From Acetobacterium sp. (GTDB lineage: Bacteria; Bacillota; Clostridia; Eubacteriales; Eubacteriaceae): DNA of 64,000 nucleotides. The translations under genes and the position numbers were made by a program. The notes under the pieces were generated by a model. The model saw only the letters and a program-made list of their open reading frames with translations, searched no databases and was not told the DNA's origin. The stretch is from NCBI RefSeq assembly GCF_030652775.1, contig NZ_JAUSPS010000011.1, positions 26,201-90,200 of the forward strand. The letters run 5' to 3'. Shown here in pieces: positions 23,951-32,538 of the stretch (position 1 is its first letter; every line of letters begins with the position of its first letter).

Positions 23951-26143
23951 CTACTGCAAACTATTTTTATGAATAACAATTTTGATATCAGCATAAGAAC
24001 AGCTGTCCGGCAGGGCTTCCTTGATGGGCCGTAGCGCTTCCAGACCAACGGTTCCGATGGCGTTGATGATCGCCACTTCTTTTTCAGAATCGACAAAATC
24101 ACGCCAGTCGATTGCTTTCCCTTCCTGATCGCAGCGGATTAAATGACTCAGGACAGTGTTTTCCGTCAGCTCCCGCTGTTTGGCGATGTCAGCAATGGTC
24201 ATGCCCCCAGCAAACAGCTCATAGCTGAGCTCCCAGGAGGGCACTTTCGCTTCTTTTTCGCCCACTTGTTGCCGGGGAGCGCTGGGTTCCGGGGCATCCA
24301 CCGCAGCGACCGGCCGTGGTCTGATGGTGATCGGATTATTTTCGGCAAAGCCATTAATCGCTGCAATAAAGACCGCCCCATAATGATCATAGCGCGCCTG
24401 ACCGACGCCATTAATGTTTAGAAATTCGGCTTCTGTCCGGGGGAAATAGGCCGCCATTTCTTTTAAGGTGGCATCGGGAAAAATAACATAGGGCGGCAGA
24501 CCCTTGTCCTGGGCAATACTGCGTCTCAGGGTGCGCAGTTCTTCAAATAAGGCCTCATCGCAATCCAGCGGTGGTTTGGCTTTACCTGAAGATTTTGTTT
24601 TGGCGGCCTTGATATTTAGTAAGTGTTTTTTATGAAAGACCGTTTCATTACCTTTTAAGATCCCGCTGGCCGCCGGGGTCAGCTTGAGAACCGGGTACTC
24701 GTCGGCAGTAACGATGATATAGCCCTTGGCCACCAGGGTCATGATGATTTCCCGGAGGCTTTCGGCACTCTGCTCCTGGAGAATTCCATAGGTTGACAAC
24801 TGATCAAAGCCCAGTTCCAGCACCTTTTTATTTTTTGAGCCCCGCAGCACCGCAATCACCATATTCAGACCAAAGCGGTTTTTCATCCGATAAATGCAGG
24901 AAAGGATCTTCTGGGCATCCAGGGTGATATCGACCATTTCCGACTGATCGAGACAATTGCCGCAATTGCCGCAGCGTTCATAATCAGCAGCTTCGCCAAA
25001 ATAGTGGAGGATACTTTTTCTGAGACAGTCATTGGTGTGGCAATAATCGACCAGATACTGAAGGTTCTCAAACAACAGAGTCTCCCGCTCTGGCGAGGTC
25101 TGATTGAGCTGGATCAGCTGTTTCTGTTTGACAATATCAGCGGGCGAATAAAGAATAGTACAATGGCTGGGTTCGCCATCCCGGCCACCACGGCCGGCTT
25201 CCTGATAATAGGCCTCCATGTTCTGAGGCATATTGTAATGGATGATAAAACGCACATCTGGCTTATTGATCCCCATCCCAAAGGCATTGGTGGCAACCAT
25301 AATGTGAAGACGGTCATTAATGAAATCCTGCTGATTCTGCTCCCGGGATTCGGAACTCATCCCGCCATGATAGGCGCCAGCCAAAAAACCCAGCCCTTTG
25401 AGCTTGGCGGTAACGCTCTCCACGGTTTTTCGGGTGGCGCAGTAAATAATCCCGGACTGATCCGGGAAGGTCTGGGTGATGGTATTTTTGACATAACCGA
25501 GCTTATCGCCGGTTTTAACCACCTGATAAAGCAGATTCGGGCGGTCAAAGCCGATGATCGATTCAACCGGATCTTGCAGTGCCAGCAATTCCCTGATTTC
25601 CTGAATAACCTTAACCGTGGCGGTGGCAGTATAGGCCGCCACCACCGGCCGAGGCGAGATATTGCTGATAAAAGCGGGGATCTCCCGGTAATGGGGGCGG
25701 AAATCATGGCCCCACTGGCTGATACAGTGGGCTTCATCCACCGCTACCATGGAAATGTCCAGCGTCCGCACCAGCTCCACAAAGGCCGGGGCGCAGAGCC
25801 GTTCCGGGGCGATATAGAGCAGCTTATAGTGATTCGCCCGAATCTTTTCCAGCCGTTTTTGATAGCTGGCATCATCGAGACTGCTGTTTAAAAAGGTCGA
25901 GGCGATTCCCATTTCGCCCAACGCATCGACCTGATCCTTCATCAGTGAAATCAGCGGTGAGATCACCAGGGTCATGCCAGTAAGTTGCAGGGCTGGCAAC
26001 TGATAGCAAAGGGATTTCCCCCCGCCGGTGGGCATGATCCCCAGCACATCCTGACCATTGACCGCAGCCGTAATGATTTTTTCTTGTCCTTCTTTAAATG
26101 TATCATAGCCAAAATACTGGCTCAGGTTTTTTTTAAGCGTCAC
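23951..26143 (-). CDS. recQ: ATP-dependent DNA helicase RecQ
   Basis: A 730-aa 3'-5' DNA helicase. Motif I is MPTGGGKSLCYQLPA, motif II is DEAH in AVDEAHCISQWGHDFR, and QEAGRGGRDGEPS is motif VI. The RQC zinc site (CLRKSILHYFG ... CGNCGNCLD) lies near 378-403, an HRDC domain near 525-600, and a C-terminal helix-turn-helix (about 645-690, GMTIADIAKQRELTENTV). It acts in recombination repair and fork restart. The start is GTG with AGGAGG just upstream. The presence of HRDC plus the extra C-terminal domain marks the long Firmicute form. Confidence 0.95.
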   Translation of the reverse strand: MTLKKNLSQYFGYDTFKEGQEKIITAAVNGQDVLGIMPTGGGKSLCYQLPALQLTGMTLVISPLISLMKDQVDALGEMGIASTFLNSSLDDASYQKRLEKIRANHYKLLYIAPERLCAPAFVELVRTLDISMVAVDEAHCISQWGHDFRPHYREIPAFISNISPRPVVAAYTATATVKVIQEIRELLALQDPVESIIGFDRPNLLYQVVKTGDKLGYVKNTITQTFPDQSGIIYCATRKTVESVTAKLKGLGFLAGAYHGGMSSESREQNQQDFINDRLHIMVATNAFGMGINKPDVRFIIHYNMPQNMEAYYQEAGRGGRDGEPSHCTILYSPADIVKQKQLIQLNQTSPERETLLFENLQYLVDYCHTNDCLRKSILHYFGEAADYERCGNCGNCLDQSEMVDITLDAQKILSCIYRMKNRFGLNMVIAVLRGSKNKKVLELGFDQLSTYGILQEQSAESLREIIMTLVAKGYIIVTADEYPVLKLTPAASGILKGNETVFHKKHLLNIKAAKTKSSGKAKPPLDCDEALFEELRTLRRSIAQDKGLPPYVIFPDATLKEMAAYFPRTEAEFLNINGVGQARYDHYGAVFIAAINGFAENNPITIRPRPVAAVDAPEPSAPRQQVGEKEAKVPSWELSYELFAGGMTIADIAKQRELTENTVLSHLIRCDQEGKAIDWRDFVDSEKEVAIINAIGTVGLEALRPIKEALPDSCSYADIKIVIHKNSLQ

Positions 26144-26372
26144 GGTGAACCTCCTGTGAATCCTTGTCTCCGATTAGACGGTTCCCCAGGGAACCCTGAC
26201 TTTTGTCATATCCTTTATTATAAGATAAAAAACCGCCCCTGACAAGGAAAGGCCGCTTGCGAAAATCACGATCGTTCCAAGCCTGGTTTAATTTCCATGA
26301 TATTCTTGCAATCTTCACAAAACCTTAACATTTTGTTCAATAGTCCTTAACATATATAGTTTATACTGAGAT

Positions 26373-26414
26373 CAGATCAGCGGTTAAGCTTTTGTGAGAT
26401 TAACCGCTGATCTG
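26373..26414 (+). repeat. 15-bp perfect inverted repeat in a 5' leader
   Basis: CAGATCAGCGGTTAA and TTAACCGCTGATCTG are separated by 12 nt, about 33 nt before the next start codon and just after a TATACT that could be a -10 element. There is no T run, so it is more likely an mRNA-stabilising hairpin or an operator than a terminator. Confidence 0.7.
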
Positions 26415-26446
26415 GAACAAAATTTGTTTTACGAAAGGAAATAACA

Positions 26447-26698
26447 ATGGTACAGTCAAGATTTGCTACTTATTATGAAAACCATCCCGAGACTAATGAT
26501 ATTTCAATTATTCTAGAAACAAGCAACACGACAAATAAATCGCCACTCCATTCAAGTGACCTCTCAAAAAAAGAAATCGCACTAGCCAAAAAGCAACGGG
26601 CTGATGAATGGGATTACCTTAAAAATAGCATTGAAATGAAACTGGAATTGGCATTGATGTACATCAATCGTTCCAATACGCATCTCCAGTATCTATAA
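26447..26698 (+). CDS. Small hypothetical protein (83 aa)
   Basis: An 83-aa soluble protein starting MVQSRFATYYENHPETND, with a charged middle (LSKKEIALAKKQRADEWDYL) and a C-terminal amphipathic helix. GAAAGG lies about 8 nt before the ATG, a strong hairpin lies in the leader, and a clear terminator follows. This makes it a stand-alone gene. I do not recognise the family. Confidence 0.65.
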   Translation: MVQSRFATYYENHPETNDISIILETSNTTNKSPLHSSDLSKKEIALAKKQRADEWDYLKNSIEMKLELALMYINRSNTHLQYL

Positions 26699-26742
26699 AA
26701 AGGGGCTTTTGCTCATCGGTTCCGATGGCAAAAGCCCCTTTA
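26697..26742. terminator. Bidirectional terminator
   Basis: AAAGGGGCTTTTGC / GCAAAAGCCCCTTT, a 14-bp arm, between the convergent small gene and the nitroreductase gene. Its A and T runs allow use from both sides. Confidence 0.9.
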
Positions 26743-26771
26743 TAATTTATCAGCTTATTTTTTATTCAGTT

Positions 26772-27647
26772 TTACAAGTCGAAATGAGCGACTCGGCGAT
26801 ACTCAGTGCTGCCCGAATCGTCCTTAATAAAATGCCAGTTGGACGGGAAACTCAGCTCTTTGGCCAGACCCTCCAGAGTGAATAACATAATTCCGGCGTC
26901 GGTGTAGTTTTCTTCCCGATCCGGATTAACCACCACCAGTTCAGCATAACCATCTTTGAGAATCAACCGGCAGGGCTGAACATTCTGGAATGAGGGCGAA
27001 TTTCTGACGTAATAAAGCAAATCCAGAACCCCTCTTTTTTTCATTTCCGAGAATGGTGCGACATTTCCCCAGTTTTGCAGGAAAATTGTATCAACTACCG
27101 ACAGACGAGCCTCGTCGCTGGTGGTAATCATGGTGATCCCATAAGGATTTTGTTCATATTTCGTATCACAATTAATAATGGTGGTGTGTTTATCATTTTT
27201 GCCTTCTTTTTTAGCAGACTTTCCAAAGGCCAGCAGATGCTGGATGATACCGGGTTTGCCCGCCAATAGTTTTTCTTCCTGACTGGGGATAATTTCTTCT
27301 AGACTGATCCAGCAACTGCCCAAACCCAGATCATAGATTTTTTTTACCACCGACTGCAGATAAAAAGCGCCATAGACTTCGATTTCATGGTCAGCTTTAT
27401 CCAGTCGCAACCCGATATAGTGAGGTCCCTTGATCATCACCCCGCCATAACCGCCAAAACCTTCCAGATCCTGATAAACAGTATCGCCGTTTTCCATTAG
27501 GAGCAGGGAGAACCCCTTTTCCTTGCCAACGGTACTGTTGACATCATCCAGACATGTTTTTATTTGATTGAGATCCCGCTCGTCCACACCGCTATCGACA
27601 AATTCTCTGGTTGAGTGACTATTCACCGTAAATTCTCTAAATTTCAT
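26772..27647 (-). CDS. Nitroreductase family protein (TM1586-like)
   Basis: A 291-aa protein with two nitroreductase-like halves. The first begins MKFREFTVNSHSTREF, where the R-x-F is the usual FMN-binding start. The second carries KKRGVLDLLYYVRNSPSFQNVQPCRLIL, which is the S-x-x-N-x-Q-P-x-R FMN contact. An internally duplicated form in one chain is typical of the putative-TM nitroreductase group. AAGGAGG is the ribosome site. Substrate unknown; such flavoenzymes reduce nitro compounds or quinones with NAD(P)H. Confidence 0.85.
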   Translation of the reverse strand: MKFREFTVNSHSTREFVDSGVDERDLNQIKTCLDDVNSTVGKEKGFSLLLMENGDTVYQDLEGFGGYGGVMIKGPHYIGLRLDKADHEIEVYGAFYLQSVVKKIYDLGLGSCWISLEEIIPSQEEKLLAGKPGIIQHLLAFGKSAKKEGKNDKHTTIINCDTKYEQNPYGITMITTSDEARLSVVDTIFLQNWGNVAPFSEMKKRGVLDLLYYVRNSPSFQNVQPCRLILKDGYAELVVVNPDREENYTDAGIMLFTLEGLAKELSFPSNWHFIKDDSGSTEYRRVAHFDL

Positions 27648-27716
27648 AAGTTACTACCTCCTTGTGTTAGCTGTTTATTATATACCCCCTTCGGTGGGGA
27701 TTAATCGTAGTTAATC

Positions 27717-28175
27717 CTAAAACCGCTTTGAAATCCGATTTATGACAATGGAAGCGAGTAAAATGCCAAGAACAGCCCCAGTTCCGTCGATAAGCACATC
27801 ACGAAACTGACCGGAGCGTCCCGGTATAAATAATTGATGAAATTCGTCAGATATGGCATAAAGGATGCAGATCAGCAGTGCCAGATTAGCCGGTTTTCTG
27901 GCCGCACTGTGGATCAGTGCCAATAGGGTCAGCGCCCCTAAAATAAAATAGGCCGTGAAATGAGCATTTTTACGGATAAAAAAATCCAGACTCTGGAACT
28001 CCATGTTTTCGATGCCCGGTATAAAATATGCCAGAATTGACAATAATTCTTTTCTAAACCCGGTGCTGAGATGTGCCGACTCGGTGGCCGGCTGACTGGA
28101 AAGATAAAAGATAATTCCCATCCAGATCAGGGTGCATGTCCAGGTTAATATGAGCATTAATCGTTTCTTATCCAT
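27717..28175 (-). CDS. VanZ-like family membrane protein
   Basis: A 152-aa protein with four hydrophobic segments and the VanZ pattern: IRKNAHFTAYFILGALTLL, then AISDEFHQLFIPGRSGQFRD near residues 105-126. VanZ proteins give low-level teicoplanin resistance in some hosts, but most chromosomal relatives have unknown roles in the envelope. I chose the ATG at 28175 with GAGGTGAGG upstream over a longer in-frame start. It follows maf by about 40 bp on the same strand. Confidence 0.85.
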   Translation of the reverse strand: MDKKRLMLILTWTCTLIWMGIIFYLSSQPATESAHLSTGFRKELLSILAYFIPGIENMEFQSLDFFIRKNAHFTAYFILGALTLLALIHSAARKPANLALLICILYAISDEFHQLFIPGRSGQFRDVLIDGTGAVLGILLASIVINRISKRF

Positions 28176-28216
28176 CTTCCTCACCTCAATGGCAACCTGT
28201 TTCGAAGGCCGGCCTG

Positions 28217-28852
28217 TCACTGGTTGGCGATCTGCGTAAGCATTTTACCGAGCCGCTTGTTAAGCTTGGCAATCGGCAGCCCGACAATGTTATTGTAGTC
28301 ACCCTTAATCCACTTGACCCAAAGGCCGGCTTCTTCCTGGATACCGTAGGCTCCAGCTTTGTCCATTGCCTTGCCGGAAGCCACATAATCTGCCACCTCC
28401 CGCTGCATCTGATGATCCCACTGATAAAACTTGATGGTGGATGTGGTGACAAACCGCTCTTCCTGATCCCGATAGCGGATGCTGACCCCGGTTAACACCT
28501 GATGGGTGTTTCCGGCCAGCTGTTTAATCATGTTGAAGGCCGCCATTTCATCCCCTGGTTTGCCGAGGATCTGGTCATCAAGCACCACAATCGTGTCTGC
28601 CCCCACCACCAGAGCCCGGGGGTTGATCTTCTGCACAACTCGGGCTTTTCGTGCGGCCAGCTCTTCAACCAGTATTTTTACGGCGTCCTGAAAATCCCCG
28701 TCCCGGTTTGCCAGAATCTCCGCTTCAATCCGTTTTTCGTCGATTTCTGCGGCCTGGATGATAAAATCTTTGATGCCATGGCTTCTAACTACCAGCTTAA
28801 ACAGCTCCTGTCGGCGGGGAGACTGGCTGGCAAGAATTATTCTAGGTTGCAA
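28217..28852 (-). CDS. maf: Maf-like nucleoside triphosphate pyrophosphatase
   Basis: A 211-aa Maf/YhdE family house-cleaning enzyme that hydrolyses non-canonical or methylated nucleoside triphosphates. It has the N-terminal ILASQSPRRQELF, the E-x-x-K/R region, and VVGADTIVVLDDQILGKP with the conserved aspartate. It is slightly longer than the usual 190 aa because of an insert near residues 40-60. The start is TTG at 28852, 6 nt after GGAGG; the upstream in-frame codons would contain that site. Confidence 0.9.
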   Translation of the reverse strand: MQPRIILASQSPRRQELFKLVVRSHGIKDFIIQAAEIDEKRIEAEILANRDGDFQDAVKILVEELAARKARVVQKINPRALVVGADTIVVLDDQILGKPGDEMAAFNMIKQLAGNTHQVLTGVSIRYRDQEERFVTTSTIKFYQWDHQMQREVADYVASGKAMDKAGAYGIQEEAGLWVKWIKGDYNNIVGLPIAKLNKRLGKMLTQIANQ

Positions 28853-28902
28853 GGTGTACCTCCGGTTTTTCAAAAAAGATAGTAATATTGTATCATTTAT
28901 TT

Positions 28903-28956
28903 TAAAACAAAACCACCCGTCTATGAAGTAACTTCACCGACGGGCGGTCTGTTTTT
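28903..28956 (-). terminator. Terminator after the vanY-like gene
   Basis: ACCACCCGTC / GACGGGCGGT helix with a TTTTGTTTT run on the minus strand and TTTTT on the plus strand. Confidence 0.8.
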
Positions 28957-29009
28957 AGACGCTTTTTCGTTGCCGGGGATCAGCACGAAAAGGTGTTCTT
29001 GTAAATTAT

Positions 29010-29774
29010 TTAGCTGGTTTTTAAATACTCTTCGAAGGTTAGCTTCTTTTCATAGATTTCTGCGGCCACATCCTTACCAACATAGCGCAGGTGCCAGGGT
29101 TCATAGGCGTATCCGGTGATGGTCGTTTTGTCCTCGGGATAACGAATAATAAAGCCATACTGATGGGCATTATTCTTAATAAATTCGCCTTCTAAAGTTT
29201 GGCCGAAGCTTTCCAGCAGATCAAAATTTACGGATTCGGCGGTGACATCCATGGCCAGTCCGGTCTGATGCTCGCTCTGGCCGGGTTTTGCACTGACCAG
29301 ATCGGCCTCCTTCTGACCATAGTTTTTGACGTTCTCAGCATAAAGCTCCTCCTGAGTTTGATAGGATCGATAGCCGGAACAACAATACAGCGACAGTTTT
29401 TTTGCGGTCGCAGCAGCAAAAATATCTTCCAGCGCCGCTGCCGCCTCTTTTCGCAATTGCGTTTCCCGAACCCCCGGCAAATCGACCCAGACCAGATCGG
29501 GGGGCAGATAATCTTCATCAAGACTGGTGGTTTTATTGACTAAGACCAGGGTATCTGTAGGATCGGCGATGGCCTGACTGGCGGTCGTATCGGTGCGATT
29601 TCCCTGGGTCGAATCAGCGGCCGCAGGATTGGCTGTATTGCTAGTGGTTTGCACGGGCGCATTGTTTGATGAAATAGCACTCCAGATCATAGCGATGGAA
29701 AAACCCAACAAAATGATAACCACTCCCAGCAGTCCCATCATTAGATAAAACCTTTTTTTATTTTGAATATGCAT
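29010..29774 (-). CDS. D-alanyl-D-alanine carboxypeptidase, VanY family
   Basis: A 254-aa membrane-anchored zinc peptidase that trims the terminal D-Ala of peptidoglycan stems. It has an N-terminal membrane segment (about 9-32), a Ser/Thr/Asn-rich linker, then the M15 motifs CSGYRSYQTQEELY, SEHQTGLAMDV (zinc His and Asp) and EPWHLRYVG (zinc His). AGGAG lies before the ATG. It starts 24 bp after the TPR membrane protein and ends the kinase-FHA-TPR unit, which ties cell-wall processing to that signalling set. Confidence 0.9.
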   Translation of the reverse strand: MHIQNKKRFYLMMGLLGVVIILLGFSIAMIWSAISSNNAPVQTTSNTANPAAADSTQGNRTDTTASQAIADPTDTLVLVNKTTSLDEDYLPPDLVWVDLPGVRETQLRKEAAAALEDIFAAATAKKLSLYCCSGYRSYQTQEELYAENVKNYGQKEADLVSAKPGQSEHQTGLAMDVTAESVNFDLLESFGQTLEGEFIKNNAHQYGFIIRYPEDKTTITGYAYEPWHLRYVGKDVAAEIYEKKLTFEEYLKTS

Positions 29775-29798
29775 GCGGTTCTCCTCTTCTCATGATGA

Positions 29799-31328
29799 TC
29801 ATGGACTATAATTATAACCCCGGGTATTGATGGATATCATATTGTCTCCCAAGGGCTCGCAATTAATATTGAGGGTGCTGGGCAAAGAATAGCCGCTGAC
29901 ATTGAAAACAGAAAGGGTGCCAATAGTTCCATTCGGATTAACTCCAGAGATCTGATAGTTTCCGGTGGATGAGTACGAACTGCCATTACCATAGTTATAG
30001 GAATAGGTAACATAACCATTGCTAAAGTAGTATTGATAGAAATACGATCCAGAGCGCGATGTCCATGACCCGGAAATATTATTTTCCAGCAACGATTCAC
30101 TGCTGGCCGAAATAATGTATTTCCCCTCAATGGTTTTACTGGGATATCCATTTGCTCCCACTTCAATGGCTTTAATCGTCTTTTCTCCTGGCGCCAATTC
30201 AATGACGGCAGCGTATTCTGGTGAGGCGGTCGTTGGCTGAGAACCATCGGTGGTAAAGTAAATCTTATCAGCCGGATCGCCCTTGATAATATCCACCGCC
30301 TGGGTTCCCTGGTAAGAACCGGGATTTAAATTGAAGGAAGGCGCTTTAACCATAAACTCACCTTTTCGCTTAATATAGCCCTCGTCTCCAGTATCCTTGG
30401 CGGCCCGATCCATCAAGGCAAAGAGCGCTTCTTCTCCAATCTTGGCATTTACCTCCGAATCAATATAGGCGTTGTATACCTGCTTCATTTTTTCCAGATT
30501 AGTGATCCGTTTTAAGGTATCTTCAAAATAGGTTCGGGCATTACCAAAGTCTCCCAGACCGGCATAAGCCTTAGCCCGACCAAAAATCGCATCAGCATTA
30601 TCCGAATCAAGGGTGCCCACTGCTTCAAAAGCTTTCATCGCTTCATCGAATTTGGCTTCGGTCAGCAGGGTCTCCCCATTTTTCAAGTCGGTACTGATTT
30701 CGGTGCTACGCTGGTAGTTTAAATAACCAGCCACCCCGCCGCCAATCAGTAGAAATCCCAGAATAATGGAGCTGGCAATAATCACCGGTTTTTTATGTTT
30801 GAATGGTTTATGTTGTTTGAAAATCAGGGACTCGGTATTTTCGATGACATATGGTTCGGTCATCACTTCCACCAGTGCTTCAGTTTTTTCGTCCATTAAG
30901 GCTTCGGTTTCTTCCAGCATCAGGGCTTCGGTCTCTTCGTTGATCAATGCCTCGGTTTCTTCCATCATTAAAGCTTCGGTTTTTTCTTCGTCGTCAATGA
31001 CCTCTGCTGCTGCCGTTATCTCCTCTGCCGCAACCAGCGCCGCCGTCTGTTCATCCAGTTCTTCATTGACGGGAGCAGCCACAGCTTCGGTTTCATTAGC
31101 TACTTGTGCCTCCGTTTGCTCTGCTGCTGTCGCAATCTTCAGATCCTCATTGAGATCATTGTCTGCGGCCTCGACCAGAGCTTCGGTTTTTTCGTCCTCC
31201 AGTTGCTCGTTCACAGTTTCTGCCGCTATTTTGTTTTCATCGGGCACCACAGCGTCGTTATTTCCCGCAATTGGTACCTCAGTTTTTCCATTGATTTCTC
31301 TTTTTTTTCTTCGTGATTTTGAATTCAT
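29799..31328 (-). CDS. Membrane protein with TEAL octad repeat, TPR-like and chitobiase-like domains
   Basis: A 509-aa protein. Residues 1-170 are acidic and cytoplasmic; seven threonines at 117, 125, 133, 141, 149, 157 and 165 occur every 8 residues, mostly in T-E-A-L. A further TEAL is at Thr48 and a TAAL at Thr95. One membrane segment spans about 181-203, then TPR-like helices (about 210-330) and a chitobiase-type beta domain (YFTTDGSQPT, about 360-410). The Ser/Tyr/Gly-rich C-terminus is unassigned. The ATG at 31328 follows GGGG. Neighbouring kinase and double-FHA genes suggest that the threonines are phosphorylated and read as pT-x-x-L; this is inference. Confidence 0.8.
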   Translation of the reverse strand: MNSKSRRKKREINGKTEVPIAGNNDAVVPDENKIAAETVNEQLEDEKTEALVEAADNDLNEDLKIATAAEQTEAQVANETEAVAAPVNEELDEQTAALVAAEEITAAAEVIDDEEKTEALMMEETEALINEETEALMLEETEALMDEKTEALVEVMTEPYVIENTESLIFKQHKPFKHKKPVIIASSIILGFLLIGGGVAGYLNYQRSTEISTDLKNGETLLTEAKFDEAMKAFEAVGTLDSDNADAIFGRAKAYAGLGDFGNARTYFEDTLKRITNLEKMKQVYNAYIDSEVNAKIGEEALFALMDRAAKDTGDEGYIKRKGEFMVKAPSFNLNPGSYQGTQAVDIIKGDPADKIYFTTDGSQPTTASPEYAAVIELAPGEKTIKAIEVGANGYPSKTIEGKYIISASSESLLENNISGSWTSRSGSYFYQYYFSNGYVTYSYNYGNGSSYSSTGNYQISGVNPNGTIGTLSVFNVSGYSLPSTLNINCEPLGDNMISINTRGYNYSP

Positions 31329-31424
31329 AAGTACCCCTTTCAAAAGCTTTTCTTTTATTTAGATGCGCAAATAAATGCATTCAACATCAGCATTCGCCCA
31401 TGTTGATTTGAACCTTTTCGACCT

Positions 31425-32510
31425 TTATGGAATTTCTACATAAAATTGATTGACGCCAAAACTGACGCTATCGCCATTTTTTATGACATAATTATCATTC
31501 GGTTTCAACTGTTTTTTATTTAATAAGATGCCATTGGTGGAACCAAGGTCAGAAATATGGTAGGAACCATTATGACAGCTAACCAGACAATGGGAGCGAC
31601 TGATACCGGTTGCCCGCAAAACAAAATCAACATTATCCGGGCCTCTGCCGATGGTAAAGGGGATTTTCGACACCGGTATTTCACGCCAGTCACCTTCGAC
31701 CTTAACCGGATGAAACACCGGTAATTTTCCGTTGCCATTCTGAACCCCGCCAGGCGCTGATGATTCCTGACTTTTTTGAGTCTTATCTTTAACCCGCAGC
31801 ACTTTTGCTTCGGCAACTGATTCCGGGGTTGATCCTGACGTTTGCGGTTTTTTCACACCCTCAGTCATGATTTCCTGAACCATGTTATTAAAAATCGCTT
31901 CTTCGGCAGGTAATCGCTGAGCCAGCTCGATGATTTTTTTCAACCGGCCGAGAGCCTTCTGATCAAGATTATTCTCACTTAAAAACTGCCGCAGGGTCGA
32001 CTTGAAATGATTCATCTCCCGGAGTCCATCATCTTTTTTCAGAACCCGGCCAGAACCGCTTCCCGCCGACTCGCTGTGATTTTTAAAACTGCGATTTCCC
32101 TGAATTCGCTTCATCTGCTTTTCCGTTTTAATTTCTACTTTTTCCTGACTGTCCGGAAACGCTTCATTCCCGGGTTTCTCCTGGAGCTGAGTATTGACAG
32201 ACAAAACATCCAAAATCACATCGGACAATTCCAGACAATCACCGGCGACGATCTGATACTTTCTTGATGGCTCAATTTTCACGCCATTGAGAACAGTGCC
32301 GGAACTGGAATTTAGATCCTCCAGATACCAACTGCCATCGGTTTGACTTAACTGCCCATGATTTCGGCTGACGGTTTTATTGTTGATATAAAAATCGCTG
32401 GAATTAGGATCCCGCCCCAGAATATAGGGGCTGACGTTCAATTCATAAATCTTGTCATCATACATCAGCACCAAATCACTTTTTATCTTGTCTCTTTTTT
32501 TTTCATTCAT
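31425..32510 (-). CDS. Protein with two FHA domains
   Basis: A 361-aa cytoplasmic protein with FHA domains at both ends. FHA1 (about 25-95) shows ILGRDPNS, VSRNHGQL and NSSSGTVLNG; FHA2 (about 272-360) shows TIGRGPDN, ISRSHCLV and STNGILLN. These hold the conserved G-R, S-R-x-H and N-G residues that bind phosphothreonine. The linker is polar and probably helical. The ATG at 32510 has GGAGG 5 nt upstream; an earlier ATG overlaps that site. It begins 28 bp after the kinase gene and should bridge two phosphothreonine sites. Confidence 0.9.
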   Translation of the reverse strand: MNEKKRDKIKSDLVLMYDDKIYELNVSPYILGRDPNSSDFYINNKTVSRNHGQLSQTDGSWYLEDLNSSSGTVLNGVKIEPSRKYQIVAGDCLELSDVILDVLSVNTQLQEKPGNEAFPDSQEKVEIKTEKQMKRIQGNRSFKNHSESAGSGSGRVLKKDDGLREMNHFKSTLRQFLSENNLDQKALGRLKKIIELAQRLPAEEAIFNNMVQEIMTEGVKKPQTSGSTPESVAEAKVLRVKDKTQKSQESSAPGGVQNGNGKLPVFHPVKVEGDWREIPVSKIPFTIGRGPDNVDFVLRATGISRSHCLVSCHNGSYHISDLGSTNGILLNKKQLKPNDNYVIKNGDSVSFGVNQFYVEIP

Positions 32511-32538
32511 AGCTTCCTCCATAACCTTCTCTTCTCTA

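Noticed and set aside
30766..31362. Open frame of 198 codons on the plus strand, serine-rich
   Set aside because: It is antisense to the TEAL repeat; its low-complexity sequence is produced by that repeat and has no ribosome site.
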